Source: Eutrophocola sp965662685
GTDB taxonomy: Bacteria > Pseudomonadota > Gammaproteobacteria > Pseudomonadales > Pseudohongiellaceae
Direction of reading: 5' to 3'
Length of the DNA stretch: 64,000 bases
NCBI GenBank assembly: GCA_965662685.1
Contig: CBFIIQ010000006.1
Location: 22,667 to 86,666 of the forward strand
Under the pieces are notes generated by a model. That model was not told where the DNA came from, did no database searches, and saw only the letters and a program-made list of their open reading frames with translations. The translations under genes and the position numbers were made by a program. Position 1 is the first letter of the stretch. The number at the start of each line of letters is the position of its first letter. Of this stretch, positions 18,374 to 27,356 are shown piece by piece.

Positions 18374-19472
18374 TTAAAGACCCATTTTCAGACTGGCTTC
18401 CATAAACTTGTCCAGATCGCCATCAAGCACCGCACCGGTATTACTGGATTCTATATTCGTGCGCAAATCCTTGATTCTAGATGCATCCAGTACATAGGAA
18501 CGAATCTGGCTACCCCAGCCAATATCCGCTTTTTCATCTTCTATTTCCTGTTGGCTTTCTTTTTGTTTGAGTTCTTCCAGCTCATATAACTTGGCTTTCA
18601 ATTGCTTGATCGCCATATCCTTGTTCTTATGTTGTGAACGCTGATTCTGGCATTGTACAACGATGCCAGTAGGTTCATGGGTAAGTCTGATGGCCGAATC
18701 TGTCTTGTTGACATGCTGACCACCGGCACCGCTTGCACGATAGGTGTCTACCCTTACCTGGCTCATATCCAGTTCAATTTCAATATCATCATCGACTTCC
18801 GGAGAAACAAAAACTGACGCAAAAGAAGTATGGCGTCTGTTGCCAGAATCAAAGGGTGACTTTCTAACCAGTCGATGGACACCGATTTCTGTTCTTAACC
18901 AGCCAAAGGCATACTCTCCTTCAAAGTGAAGCGTTGCACTCTTGATGCCGGCCACTTCCCCGGCAGACACTTCAACCAGCTCAGTTTTAAATTCCTTCTG
19001 TTCGCCCCAGCGCAGGTACATCCTCAACAGCATTTCTGCCCAGTCCTGGGCTTCGGTACCGCCTGATCCGGCTTGTATATCAAGATAGGCATTGTTCGCA
19101 TCCATAGCCCCGGAAAACATGCGCAGAAACTCAAGTTTCTCCAGCGAGACTATCGATTCATCAAGATCTGCCAGTGCCTCATGTAAAAGACTTTCATCGT
19201 CCTCTTCACGCGCCAGCTCAACCAGTTCCTGGATATCAGCAAATGACTTCTCCAGATTGCCAATAGTCAGGACTATTTTTTCAAGGTCAGCTCTCTCTTT
19301 TCCCAAAGCCTGGGCATATTCTGGTTTATCCCAGACCGCAGATTCACCCAACTCCAGTTCTACTTCCGCAAGTCTCTCCTGTTTGACATCAAAGTCAAAG
19401 ATACCCCCTGAGCACTTTAACGCGCTCCTGACAGTCTTTTAGGGTCTCTAGAGGAATATTTACTTCTAACAT
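18374..19472 (-). CDS. prfB: Peptide chain release factor 2, with programmed +1 frameshift
   Basis: Release factor for UGA and UAA. The first frame starts at ATG 19472 and encodes 25 residues before an in-frame TGA at 19397-19395. The main frame then continues in +1, giving 365 residues in total, the same as E. coli RF2. The anticodon-mimic tripeptide S-P-F and the catalytic G-G-Q motif (in A-G-G-Q-H-V-N-K) are present. Expression is autoregulated by RF2 abundance through the shift site. The gene is interrupted in any single-frame reading and must not be called a pseudogene. Confidence 0.98.
19395..19409 (-). promoter_or_regulatory. prfB: prfB +1 programmed frameshift site
   Basis: Minus-strand AGGGGG, three bases (TAT), then CTT-TGA followed by C. 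This is the classical RF2 recoding site: an internal Shine-Dalgarno-like AGGGGG, the CUU slippery codon and a UGA with poor stop context. It is identical in layout to E. coli. Confidence 0.97.
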
Positions 19473-19572
19473 AGGTATCTGGCCTGAAAAAAGGCGCTAT
19501 TTTAACTTAATACACCTGTCATTGCCTATGAGCAGGATGTATCAATCTGTATGAGACCGTATACTTCCCTGC

Positions 19573-21651
19573 TTGGAAAGTAATGCACAGGAAATAACCA
19601 TCATTACCCCTAAAGACACAACAATTCTGGCCAACGCTGCAATTACCTGGAAAGAAAGTGGCCTGCCTCGCTCCGACACCTATGACGATATTTATTTTTC
19701 TGCAGCTAATCCGATAGAAGAAAGCCGCCATGTCTTTATTAACGGCAACGATCTCGAAACCCGCATGCCCCATGTCGGTCATACCCCCCTGGTCATAGGA
19801 GAATGTGGCTTTGGATTTGGAATTAATTTTCTGGTGACCTGTGAACGTTTTTGCGAACTGTCTCCACGTGGCAGCAAAATGCATTTTCTGAGCTGTGAAG
19901 CACATCCGGTTTTAAAAAAGGATCTGGAAAGATTCTACAAAACATTGCCGTCAACGCTTCAACCCTATGCAGAAAACCTGTTGGACCATTATCCCGAACA
20001 GGGAAAGGGTTTACACAGAATAGTGTTACAACATCAGCAGCATCTTTTTATTCTTGACCTGATTTATGACGATGCCCCTGCTGCTTTCCAGAAGCTGTCC
20101 ACTCACGCACCCGTAATTGATGCCTGGTATCTGGATGGTTACAGTCCATCGAAAAATGAGGCGATGTGGGATACTGATCTCATTAACATTATTGCCAAAC
20201 TCAGTAAATCGGGAACTACGCTGGCGACTTATTCTGTTGCCGGCATGGTCAGGGAAAATCTAAAGCACGCAGGCTTTGCAGTGAGCAAGCGCAAGGGTTT
20301 CGGCAAGAAACGGCAGATGCTATCAGGTGTAATGCCTGCTTTAACCAAAATAACTCATCATTGGGAAAAATCCTGGTCAAATCCCTGGCCTGAGAAAGAC
20401 GCCAAAGTCAGTAAAGTCGGCATTATTGGTGCAGGTCTGGCCGGTTCTGCAACCGCCCATGCGCTTGCTCTGCGGGGCTATTCTGTCACTGTACTGGAAA
20501 AAAATGCCAGCATTGCCAGTGGCGCTTCTGGAAACCCGCGCGGCCTTGTCCATTTCAACCCGGGGCGGCAATTGACCCCTGCAAACCTGTTTCGCCTATC
20601 CGCCTTCAGCTATGCCGTTCGACATTATCGTAACCTCGCTAAACATCACAACTTTGCTTGGCAGTCATGTGGACTGGTACAACTGGCAAGGGACAAAACA
20701 GAACTTGAGGAATATAGAAATCTGCTTGAGCAAAAACTTTATGACTCAGGTTTCATGACGGCTATTAATGCCGAACAAGCCACAAATATATCAGGATTGG
20801 CGTTAAGCGATAGCGGACTTTTCTTTCCCCAGGCCGGTAGTCTTGACCCTGTGGCCTTGTGTCAAACCTGGACCAGTCAGAACACTATAAAGCTTTTTAC
20901 CAATCGCGATGTATCAGCAATTAATTTTCATGAGGAGCTATGGCAGGTAGATATGAACGGTCCGAATGGCCCTGAAAAGCAAAAGTTTGATGCCCTTGTT
21001 ATCTGTGACAATGGTGCGAGCCCCGGACTTGCACAGGAAAACAAGTATCCTTTACGTTTCAACTTCGGACAAACTGATTCCTTTAATCTGGATGGTTTAA
21101 TTCCGGCATCCAGCTTTCTGAAATGTCCTGTAAGAAAAAAAGGCTATCTTATTCCATGGGGTGATGAGGATCCCTCCCGGATAACCATTGGTGGCAGCTT
21201 TGCAGCGGAAGATAAGCATTCAAATGAGCACACTACAATGCAGAAGCATAATTTTCAGATGCTCAAGGACATAACACCAGTACTTCATGAGAGCCCAGCA
21301 TCAGACCTGTACACCGACATAGATAAAATCAGCAGTAGGCGCGGAATGCGCTGCTCAACGCCTGATTATCTTCCCCTTGCCGGTCCCGTAGAAGAAAAGC
21401 ACTTAACCAGTAACATTTTTTCCGGATACCAGAGAAATGCTCGAAAAGAAATTATGTCAAATCCTCACTATTATCCTGGCCTTTATATAAACATAGCCCA
21501 TGGGTCCAGCGGGCTGGTAACTACGCCACTGCTGGGGGAATATATTGCTTCACTTATCAGCAGAGAATCGCTGCCAATAAATCACGATGAAATAGCTGCA
21601 GTTTTACCGATGAGATATTTGATCAGGGATTTAAAAAGACAAAAAGCTTGA
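19573..21651 (+). CDS. mnmC: Bifunctional tRNA U34 modification enzyme MnmC
   Basis: A 692-residue fusion that finishes the mnm5s2U modification of tRNA wobble uridine. The N-terminal domain is the SAM-dependent methyltransferase (G-E-C-G-F-G-F-G-I-N-F around 76-86, W-Y-L-D-G-Y-S-P-S-K). The C-terminal domain is the FAD-dependent oxidoreductase that removes the carboxymethyl group (dinucleotide motif G-I-I-G-A-G at 283-288). There is no ATG at the 5' end. The first usual start is TTG 19573, without a Shine-Dalgarno. A good AGGAAA lies upstream of in-frame ATC/ATT codons at 19600-19605 instead, so the true start is uncertain. It diverges from prfB with 100 bp between them. Confidence 0.93.
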   Translation: MESNAQEITIITPKDTTILANAAITWKESGLPRSDTYDDIYFSAANPIEESRHVFINGNDLETRMPHVGHTPLVIGECGFGFGINFLVTCERFCELSPRGSKMHFLSCEAHPVLKKDLERFYKTLPSTLQPYAENLLDHYPEQGKGLHRIVLQHQQHLFILDLIYDDAPAAFQKLSTHAPVIDAWYLDGYSPSKNEAMWDTDLINIIAKLSKSGTTLATYSVAGMVRENLKHAGFAVSKRKGFGKKRQMLSGVMPALTKITHHWEKSWSNPWPEKDAKVSKVGIIGAGLAGSATAHALALRGYSVTVLEKNASIASGASGNPRGLVHFNPGRQLTPANLFRLSAFSYAVRHYRNLAKHHNFAWQSCGLVQLARDKTELEEYRNLLEQKLYDSGFMTAINAEQATNISGLALSDSGLFFPQAGSLDPVALCQTWTSQNTIKLFTNRDVSAINFHEELWQVDMNGPNGPEKQKFDALVICDNGASPGLAQENKYPLRFNFGQTDSFNLDGLIPASSFLKCPVRKKGYLIPWGDEDPSRITIGGSFAAEDKHSNEHTTMQKHNFQMLKDITPVLHESPASDLYTDIDKISSRRGMRCSTPDYLPLAGPVEEKHLTSNIFSGYQRNARKEIMSNPHYYPGLYINIAHGSSGLVTTPLLGEYIASLISRESLPINHDEIAAVLPMRYLIRDLKRQKA

Positions 21652-21679
21652 GAAAATTATAGTACAGGTGCGTGGTAAT

Positions 21680-23002
21680 TTAGCGATTATAGAACGCAGA
21701 AAGCGCTGAGGCGAGATAGCCGGTGTCTTTTGCGCCCGCCATTTCCCTGATCGAATGCATGGCAAATGTAGGCACACCGATATCCAGAGTTTTTACCCCA
21801 AGTTCACCGGCAACTAAAGGGCCTATGGTTGATCCACACCCCATGTCGTTTCTTACTACAAATGCCTGAACCGGCACATTGTTTTCCTCACACAGTTGTC
21901 TGAAAAACGCCGAGGTTTCGCTCGTAGTTGCATAACGTTGATTGCCGTTTATTTTTATAACTGGACCTGCATTCAAGAGTGGCCCGTGTTTATCATCATG
22001 TTTGCCCGGATAATTTGGGTGAATGCCGTGAGCATTATCAACGGAGAACATAATGGATTTGTCCAGGATGTGACGTTTACTTTCAGCCGATGTCGATGCC
22101 AGAGCTTCTGTAATTCGGTCAACAACAGATTCCAGAAATGGACCTTTCGCCCCATTTGCAGAAACACTTCCCACTTCTTCATGATCAGTACAAACCAGCA
22201 GGCTTGCATGCTTGTCATTGCTAAGCAGTAAACTTTGCAGTCCGACATAACAACTGAGCAGATTATCCAGTCTGGCCCCACTGACAAATTCGTCATGCAT
22301 GCCTGTCAAGGCAGGTGACTGCACATCGTACAGACGCAAATCATAGGCCAGAACTTTTTCGGCTGTTTTAAGCTTCATTGTAGAACGCAGGTGTTCAAGC
22401 AAGATGCTTTTCAGGTCAATAGAACCCTCTTTACCCAGCTGGCTAACAATAGGAATAATATCTGTTTGCGCATTAATTTTACGATTGTCATTGGCCTCTC
22501 GATCGAGATGAATCGCCAGGCTGGGAATTACCGCTAGCGTTTTTTCAAAGTTGATAAGGCAATGAGATAACTTGCCACTTTTCTCTCTATAATCAATTCT
22601 ACCTGCCATAGACAGATCACGGTCAAACCAGGGATTGAGTAGTACCCCGCCATAAACTTCAACGCCAAGCTGGGCATATTGATAACGATTGATTTCGGGC
22701 TGAGGCTTTATTTTCAAGCAAGGGCTATCGGTATGGGCCCCAACCATTCTGAAACCAGTGTCGGGCAAAACATCACTTCCCGTCTTGAACGCAATAATTG
22801 AAGAACCTCCGCGCGTTACGAAATAGCCCTGCTTTTTTTTCAGTTTCCAGGGTTCACTTTCACCCAGACAAACAAAACCAGCCCCTTCGAGCAGGGCTGT
22901 CAGGGAACTTACTGCATGGTAAGGCGTGGGTGAAGCCTGAATAAAATCGATCAGGCCAGCGTTTAAATCCGCAGTATCTGGAACCTGTGATTTATTTACC
23001 AT
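21680..23002 (-). CDS. apeB: M18 family aminopeptidase (aspartyl aminopeptidase-like)
   Basis: A 440-residue cobalt/zinc metallopeptidase of family M18 that removes N-terminal acidic or other residues from peptides. The metal-site motifs are visible: G-A-H-T-D-S-P near residue 91, C-T-D-H-E-E-V-G-S in the middle, and D-M-G-C-G-S-T-I-G-P and the C-terminal M-H-S-I-R-E histidine. Length fits the bacterial family (about 430). The stop of the FKBP gene lies 8 bp upstream on the same strand, so the two are likely co-transcribed. The convergent mnmC ends 28 bp away. Confidence 0.92.
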   Translation of the reverse strand: MVNKSQVPDTADLNAGLIDFIQASPTPYHAVSSLTALLEGAGFVCLGESEPWKLKKKQGYFVTRGGSSIIAFKTGSDVLPDTGFRMVGAHTDSPCLKIKPQPEINRYQYAQLGVEVYGGVLLNPWFDRDLSMAGRIDYREKSGKLSHCLINFEKTLAVIPSLAIHLDREANDNRKINAQTDIIPIVSQLGKEGSIDLKSILLEHLRSTMKLKTAEKVLAYDLRLYDVQSPALTGMHDEFVSGARLDNLLSCYVGLQSLLLSNDKHASLLVCTDHEEVGSVSANGAKGPFLESVVDRITEALASTSAESKRHILDKSIMFSVDNAHGIHPNYPGKHDDKHGPLLNAGPVIKINGNQRYATTSETSAFFRQLCEENNVPVQAFVVRNDMGCGSTIGPLVAGELGVKTLDIGVPTFAMHSIREMAGAKDTGYLASALSAFYNR

Positions 23003-23010
23003 GAGGGTTA

Positions 23011-23700
23011 TTACTGAACATCTAGTAATTCAACATCAAATACCAGAGTAGTGTTGGGACCAATTAGTTGACCGGCACCATTCGCACCATAAGCCAGTTC
23101 CGGTGGAATGAAAAAGCGGAACTTGTCCCCCACTTTCATCAACTGTACACCCTCGGTCCAGCCGGCAATTACACCATTTAATGGGAATGAAGCTGGATCG
23201 CCTCTTTCTACTGAGCTATCAAACACTGTGCCATCAATCAAAGTCCCATGGTAATGGACTGTTACTGTATCACTGGCAGCAGGCATCGCTGCACCAGCAG
23301 CACCCTGGGTTAATACCTCATATTGCAGACCGGATGCAGTTGTTGTCACTTCTGGACGCTGGCCATTGTTCACAAGAAAATCACGGCCCGCCTGAGCAGC
23401 CGCTTCCACCTGGGCATTCATACGTTCCTGCTGAGCATTGGAAAATGCCTGAATAGCCGCCATAATTTCTTCTTCACTCATCTGTAAATCGCCATTAAGT
23501 GCATCTCGCACACCGGCAACCAGCGCATTAGCATCGAGATCATCCATTGGCATCTGACTAACCAGATTCATACCAATATTAACACCGATACTGTAGCCGG
23601 CTTTTCCTTCATCTGACTCAAGATCCTGGGCCATAACAAAGCTCCCAAGAAAGATTGCAGTCAACGCACTGCAGCGGACTGCAAAAGGTAAAAATTTCAT
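23011..23700 (-). CDS. Periplasmic FKBP-type peptidyl-prolyl isomerase
   Basis: A 229-residue FkpA/Mip-like prolyl isomerase. A signal peptide (residues 1-24, ending V-M-A-Q) is followed by the N-terminal helical dimerisation domain (about 30-110). The FKBP domain begins near T-V-T-V-H-Y-H-G-T-L and contains F-D-S-S, the G-V-I-A-G-W-T-E-G-V stretch and I-P-P-E-L-A-Y-G-A-N-G-A-G. It probably assists folding of envelope proteins. Its start faces the divergent LRR lipoprotein gene across 241 bp that holds a strong dyad (23825-23853). Confidence 0.93.
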   Translation of the reverse strand: MKFLPFAVRCSALTAIFLGSFVMAQDLESDEGKAGYSIGVNIGMNLVSQMPMDDLDANALVAGVRDALNGDLQMSEEEIMAAIQAFSNAQQERMNAQVEAAAQAGRDFLVNNGQRPEVTTTASGLQYEVLTQGAAGAAMPAASDTVTVHYHGTLIDGTVFDSSVERGDPASFPLNGVIAGWTEGVQLMKVGDKFRFFIPPELAYGANGAGQLIGPNTTLVFDVELLDVQ

Positions 23701-23824
23701 ATTTCCTGTCCTTTACTCATTAAATTTTTAAGCCGACAATAGGAATATCAGCAACGCGCAATACTACCTATACTGCAATTGAAATACCACCTCGAGCCTC
23801 ACAGCTGGCTGATCACAACTGCAA

Positions 23825-23853
23825 CATATACTGACACCTTGTGTCAGTATATG
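23825..23853. promoter_or_regulatory. Perfect 13-bp inverted repeat in a divergent intergenic region
   Basis: CATATACTGACAC and its exact reverse complement flank a 3-bp CTT centre. It lies between the divergently transcribed FKBP isomerase and LRR lipoprotein genes, 125 bp from the former start and 88 bp from the latter. There is no T-run on either side, so an operator or mRNA hairpin is more likely than a terminator. I do not recognise the motif as a known operator. Confidence 0.55.
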
Positions 23854-23941
23854 GCTTTATTCAACCATCAAAGCGCATAATACCAATCACAGTCTAAATG
23901 ATTATTAGCTGGATGGATCAGCAGCAGCATCAGGAATATTT

Positions 23942-24448
23942 ATGAAATATACAACGGCTATAGTCACAGTACTGACTTTCACCATTTCGGCATGCAGCCG
24001 TTATCAGGTTGTACTCAATGATAATATTGTTTATTCACCTGGCGGCGCGCCCCCTGCCCCGAGCTTGCTCATTGACGCCAATTTTCAGGGCTGCCTGAAT
24101 CAATACCTTTCCAATGCGACCAGCAAAGATCCTGCCGATGTAAAGTTACTTGCCTGCCCCGTCGCCGGTATTCAGAGCCTCGCCGGCATCAATGCGCTAC
24201 CAAATCTGGAGCAACTTGAACTAAGTGACAATCAAATTGGTGACCTGTCACCTTTATTGGCATTGAAAAACCTGAGAGTTTTGAGCATCAGGAACAACAG
24301 GGTCACCAACATTAATGCTCTTATGTCATTACCGATACTGCGATTTGTGGCGCTACAGGGAAATAATGGCATTAATTGCACGCAACTGGACGAACTTGGA
24401 AAGAAAGTTGGGAATTCTTTAAATGGTCCGGATAGCTGTCGACAATAG
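23942..24448 (+). CDS. Small leucine-rich-repeat lipoprotein
   Basis: A 168-residue lipoprotein with a signal peptide ending in the lipobox I-S-A-C (Cys at residue 18). A Pro/Ala linker follows, then about three leucine-rich repeats of the internalin type: L-E-Q-L-E-L-S-D-N-Q-I, L-R-V-L-S-I-R-N-N-R-V and L-R-F-V-A-L-Q-G-N-N. Four cysteines outside the lipobox may form disulfides. A usable AGGAA precedes the ATG. Such proteins bind other proteins at the surface, but the partner is unknown. Confidence 0.75.
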   Translation: MKYTTAIVTVLTFTISACSRYQVVLNDNIVYSPGGAPPAPSLLIDANFQGCLNQYLSNATSKDPADVKLLACPVAGIQSLAGINALPNLEQLELSDNQIGDLSPLLALKNLRVLSIRNNRVTNINALMSLPILRFVALQGNNGINCTQLDELGKKVGNSLNGPDSCRQ

Positions 24449-24476
24449 AACCGCCCCATGGAAAGTATTTTTTATT

Positions 24477-25079
24477 TCAGGCGGGAACACCACTGTGAAA
24501 CCTGAACTCGCTGTCTGGCGTCACAATTAACTCAGCTTCTTTCTCGGCAAAAAAAGCAATTCTTTCTGAAATATCAGCGTCTTGATAGTGATGCGCAAGG
24601 GTCAGGTAATCTTCATAATGTCGGCTTTCCGAGCGTAATAATGATCCATAAAAACGCTGTAATTTTCCATCCAGTTCAGGCGCTATCATGGCAAATCTTT
24701 CACAGGAGCGTGCTTCTACCAAAGCTCCAATAATCAGCGTATCAACCAGCTTGGCAGGCTCATGGGTTTGCATATGTTCGCGCAGCGATGAGGCATAGCG
24801 AGAGGAGGAAATGTGGGTATAGGCTATGCCTTTTTCCTGCATTAAGGTGACCACCTGTTCAAAATGCAGGAGTTCTTCTCTCGCCAATTGCGACATCTTC
24901 TTTAACAGCTCTGTTTTATCAACATACCGATACATCAGGTTCATGGCAGTGGCAGCGGCCTTTTTTTCGCAATTGGCATGATCTATTAACATCAACTCTT
25001 CATTCTCCAATGCCCATTCCACCCAGGCTGGTGGCGTTGAACAATTTAGAAAAGCGTTAATGGCGGTAAGGTCTGTCAT
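24477..25079 (-). CDS. miaE: tRNA-(ms2io6A)-hydroxylase
   Basis: A 200-residue diiron monooxygenase that hydroxylates the isopentenyl side chain of ms2i6A37 in tRNA. The carboxylate-bridged iron ligands are recognisable in R-E-E-L-L-H-F-E-Q-V, V-E-A-R-S-C-E-R-F and S-E-S-R-H-Y-E-D-Y, all in helices. Length is that of the MiaE family. It is convergent with the LRR gene and 24 bp downstream of rmuC on the same strand. Confidence 0.93.
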   Translation of the reverse strand: MTDLTAINAFLNCSTPPAWVEWALENEELMLIDHANCEKKAAATAMNLMYRYVDKTELLKKMSQLAREELLHFEQVVTLMQEKGIAYTHISSSRYASSLREHMQTHEPAKLVDTLIIGALVEARSCERFAMIAPELDGKLQRFYGSLLRSESRHYEDYLTLAHHYQDADISERIAFFAEKEAELIVTPDSEFRFHSGVPA

Positions 25080-25103
25080 AAAAGAATTTATCGATATACG
25101 AAG

Positions 25104-26480
25104 TTATACGTCAGCATCATCAGGGCCGACCTGACTGATTTGAGAAGCATCATGTTTTAAAGACTCTTCTGTATCTATCCCGGGCAGTGACTTGCTGGCT
25201 CTGGCTCCCAGTGTTTTAAGTTTTTCCACTCTGCCAACCAGATTGCCCCTTCCTGAAGTGAGCTTTTTATGTGCCTGCTCGTAAGAAGCCTGGGTTTGAT
25301 CAAGCCTCTTGCCTATATCTTCAAGATCTTCGGTAAAGGAAACAAATTTGTCATACATTGCACCCGCACCCTTGGCAATTTCCAGTGCATTTTTGTTTTG
25401 GTGTTCATAGCGCCATATATTCTGGATAGTTCGCAAGGTCGCCATTAAAGTCGTAGGTCCGACCAATGCTATATTCTTATCGAAGGCCTCGGTAAAAAGA
25501 CTCTGATCATTTTGCACTGCCAGAGCAAAAGCTGACTCCACTGGAAGAAACATGATGACAAAGTCCAGAGAACGAACTGCATGCAGATTCTGGTAATCCT
25601 TCTTTGAAAGATCCCTGATATGATTTCTTATTGACTGAATATGTTCCTTCAATGCTGTCGCTTTCTTGCTCTCGTCCTGTTCAGAATAATAACGTTCATA
25701 GGCTATCAGGCTTACCTTGGAGTCAACAATAACATCCTTGTTTTCAGGCAAATGTATAATTACATCAGGCTGGCGATTACCCCCATCACTGGTACGCAAA
25801 CTCTTTTGAATTACATATTCACTGCCTTTGCGAAGTCCCGAATTCTCCAGCAGACGTTCCAGTACAAATTCACCCCAGTTACCCTGGGCTTTGCTATCAC
25901 CCTTAAGTGCATTAGTAAGATTTATCGCATCTTCACTGATACGTAGATTAAGATCCTGCAGGTTCTGAATTTCCTTAGCCAGTGAAAATCTCTCTTTAGA
26001 CTCCCGGTCATAGGTATCTTCTACCTTTTTTTCGAATTGCTGAATTTTTTCCTGGAGCGGCTTCAGAATACTTTCTATGTTTTGCCTGTTACTGTCTGTA
26101 AATGCCCGGCCTTTCTGTTCGAGGATTTCATTCGCCAGATTTTTAAACTCAAGGCTCATCTTTTCCCTGGCATTTTCCAGTAACTGAATTTTTTCCTGAT
26201 TCTGATTCCGCTCTTCAGCAAGCTGAGTCTCAAGCCGGGAAACAGATTCACGCAACAATGTGTTTTTTTCGGTGGCTTGCTGAAAATCTGAATGAATTAT
26301 TTGACTCTCATTGTGCAGCTTTTCGATTTCCATCTGTCTGGATTGGAGGCGTTCTTTAAGTACATCTACAGAGTCACCTGCGACGTTTTTGTTTTTATTG
26401 GATAGTAGATAAACAGAGTATATAGCCAGCAAAATAAGCACTGATAACAATACAATTATTATCAGTGTCGCTGTTGTCAT
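25104..26480 (-). CDS. rmuC: DNA recombination protein RmuC
   Basis: A 458-residue protein with one N-terminal membrane anchor (about residues 5-27) and a long coiled coil rich in Glu, Lys and Gln (about 40-175). A nuclease-like core follows, with the conserved G-N-W-G-E-F-V-L-E-R-L-L-E and the P-D-V-I-I-H-L-P-E-N-K-D-V-I-V-D-S-K-V-S motif. RmuC limits DNA inversions at short inverted repeats, though its biochemistry is poorly defined. It lies upstream of miaE in the same direction. Confidence 0.93.
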   Translation of the reverse strand: MTTATLIIIVLLSVLILLAIYSVYLLSNKNKNVAGDSVDVLKERLQSRQMEIEKLHNESQIIHSDFQQATEKNTLLRESVSRLETQLAEERNQNQEKIQLLENAREKMSLEFKNLANEILEQKGRAFTDSNRQNIESILKPLQEKIQQFEKKVEDTYDRESKERFSLAKEIQNLQDLNLRISEDAINLTNALKGDSKAQGNWGEFVLERLLENSGLRKGSEYVIQKSLRTSDGGNRQPDVIIHLPENKDVIVDSKVSLIAYERYYSEQDESKKATALKEHIQSIRNHIRDLSKKDYQNLHAVRSLDFVIMFLPVESAFALAVQNDQSLFTEAFDKNIALVGPTTLMATLRTIQNIWRYEHQNKNALEIAKGAGAMYDKFVSFTEDLEDIGKRLDQTQASYEQAHKKLTSGRGNLVGRVEKLKTLGARASKSLPGIDTEESLKHDASQISQVGPDDADV

Positions 26481-26562
26481 ATACGTCTCCGCTTGATTGC
26501 GAACAGTGAATTAAAAAAGGGATTAAGCGTGCTGGATAAGTTGAAGTGGTTCTAAGGAAGCA

Positions 26563-27276
26563 TTAATTAAAATTAATGCCCAGTCTTTCCCCCACTTCTT
26601 TATAGGTTTCAATCACGTTGCCAAGCTCCTGCCTGAACCTGTCCTTGTCCATTTTTTTTCGAGTCTCTTTATCCCATATACGACAACCATCAGGACTGAA
26701 CTCATCGCCAAGAAGGATTTCACCTTTATAAATACCAAATTCAAGTTTGTAATCGACCAGCAACATATCGGCTTTCAGAAAAAGTTCTTTTAATACCCTG
26801 TTAACCTGAAAAGTGATTTCTTTCATCTTCTCAATATGTGCAGGATCTGCCCAGCCAAAAGAAGCAATATGATAATCATTGATCATAGGATCATGTAGCT
26901 CATCATTCTTCAGGAAAAATTCAAAAGTAGGCGGATTGACGTCTATGCCTTCCTTTATTCCAAAACGCTTGCAAATACTTCCGGCGGCCAGGTTTCTGAC
27001 GACACATTCAACCGGAATCATATCCAGTTTCTTAACTACCGATTCTGTATCGGAGATTCGTTCCACAAAATGGCTTTTTATTCCTGCCTCATCAAGCTTC
27101 TCCATAATAAAGGCATTAAAAATATTATTAACCTTACCCTTATCTTCAAGTTGCTCAACTCTCAACCCATCAAAAGCGGAGGTATCATCTCGAAATTGCA
27201 AAACATAAAGATCAGGATCATCTGTTTTAAATACAGATTTCGCTTTTCCCGAATACAGTTCTTCACGTTTTTCCAT
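26563..27276 (-). CDS. purC: SAICAR synthase
   Basis: Phosphoribosylaminoimidazole-succinocarboxamide synthase, step 8 of purine biosynthesis: CAIR plus aspartate plus ATP gives SAICAR. From the ATG at 27276 it is 237 residues, equal to E. coli PurC. It begins with the conserved Y-S-G-K-A-K-S-V-F and contains F-R-D-D-T-S-A-F-D-G. GGAGAAATTG before this ATG decides the start over the in-frame TTG at 27297. Leftward, with bamC and dapA upstream in the same direction, a neighbourhood common in Gammaproteobacteria. Confidence 0.97.
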   Translation of the reverse strand: MEKREELYSGKAKSVFKTDDPDLYVLQFRDDTSAFDGLRVEQLEDKGKVNNIFNAFIMEKLDEAGIKSHFVERISDTESVVKKLDMIPVECVVRNLAAGSICKRFGIKEGIDVNPPTFEFFLKNDELHDPMINDYHIASFGWADPAHIEKMKEITFQVNRVLKELFLKADMLLVDYKLEFGIYKGEILLGDEFSPDGCRIWDKETRKKMDKDRFRQELGNVIETYKEVGERLGINFN

Positions 27277-27356
27277 CAATTTCTCCAATACACTCAATTA
27301 CTTTTTTCTAAGTTAAATAACAATAGGTTTCCCACAAAATGCTAGGGGCAGTTACT

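Noticed and set aside
18374..19351. Calling prfB a frameshifted pseudogene
   Set aside because: The interruption is the conserved programmed frameshift site and total length is normal.
23825..23853. Reading the 13-bp dyad as a terminator
   Set aside because: No T-run follows on either strand, and it sits upstream, not downstream, of both neighbouring genes.
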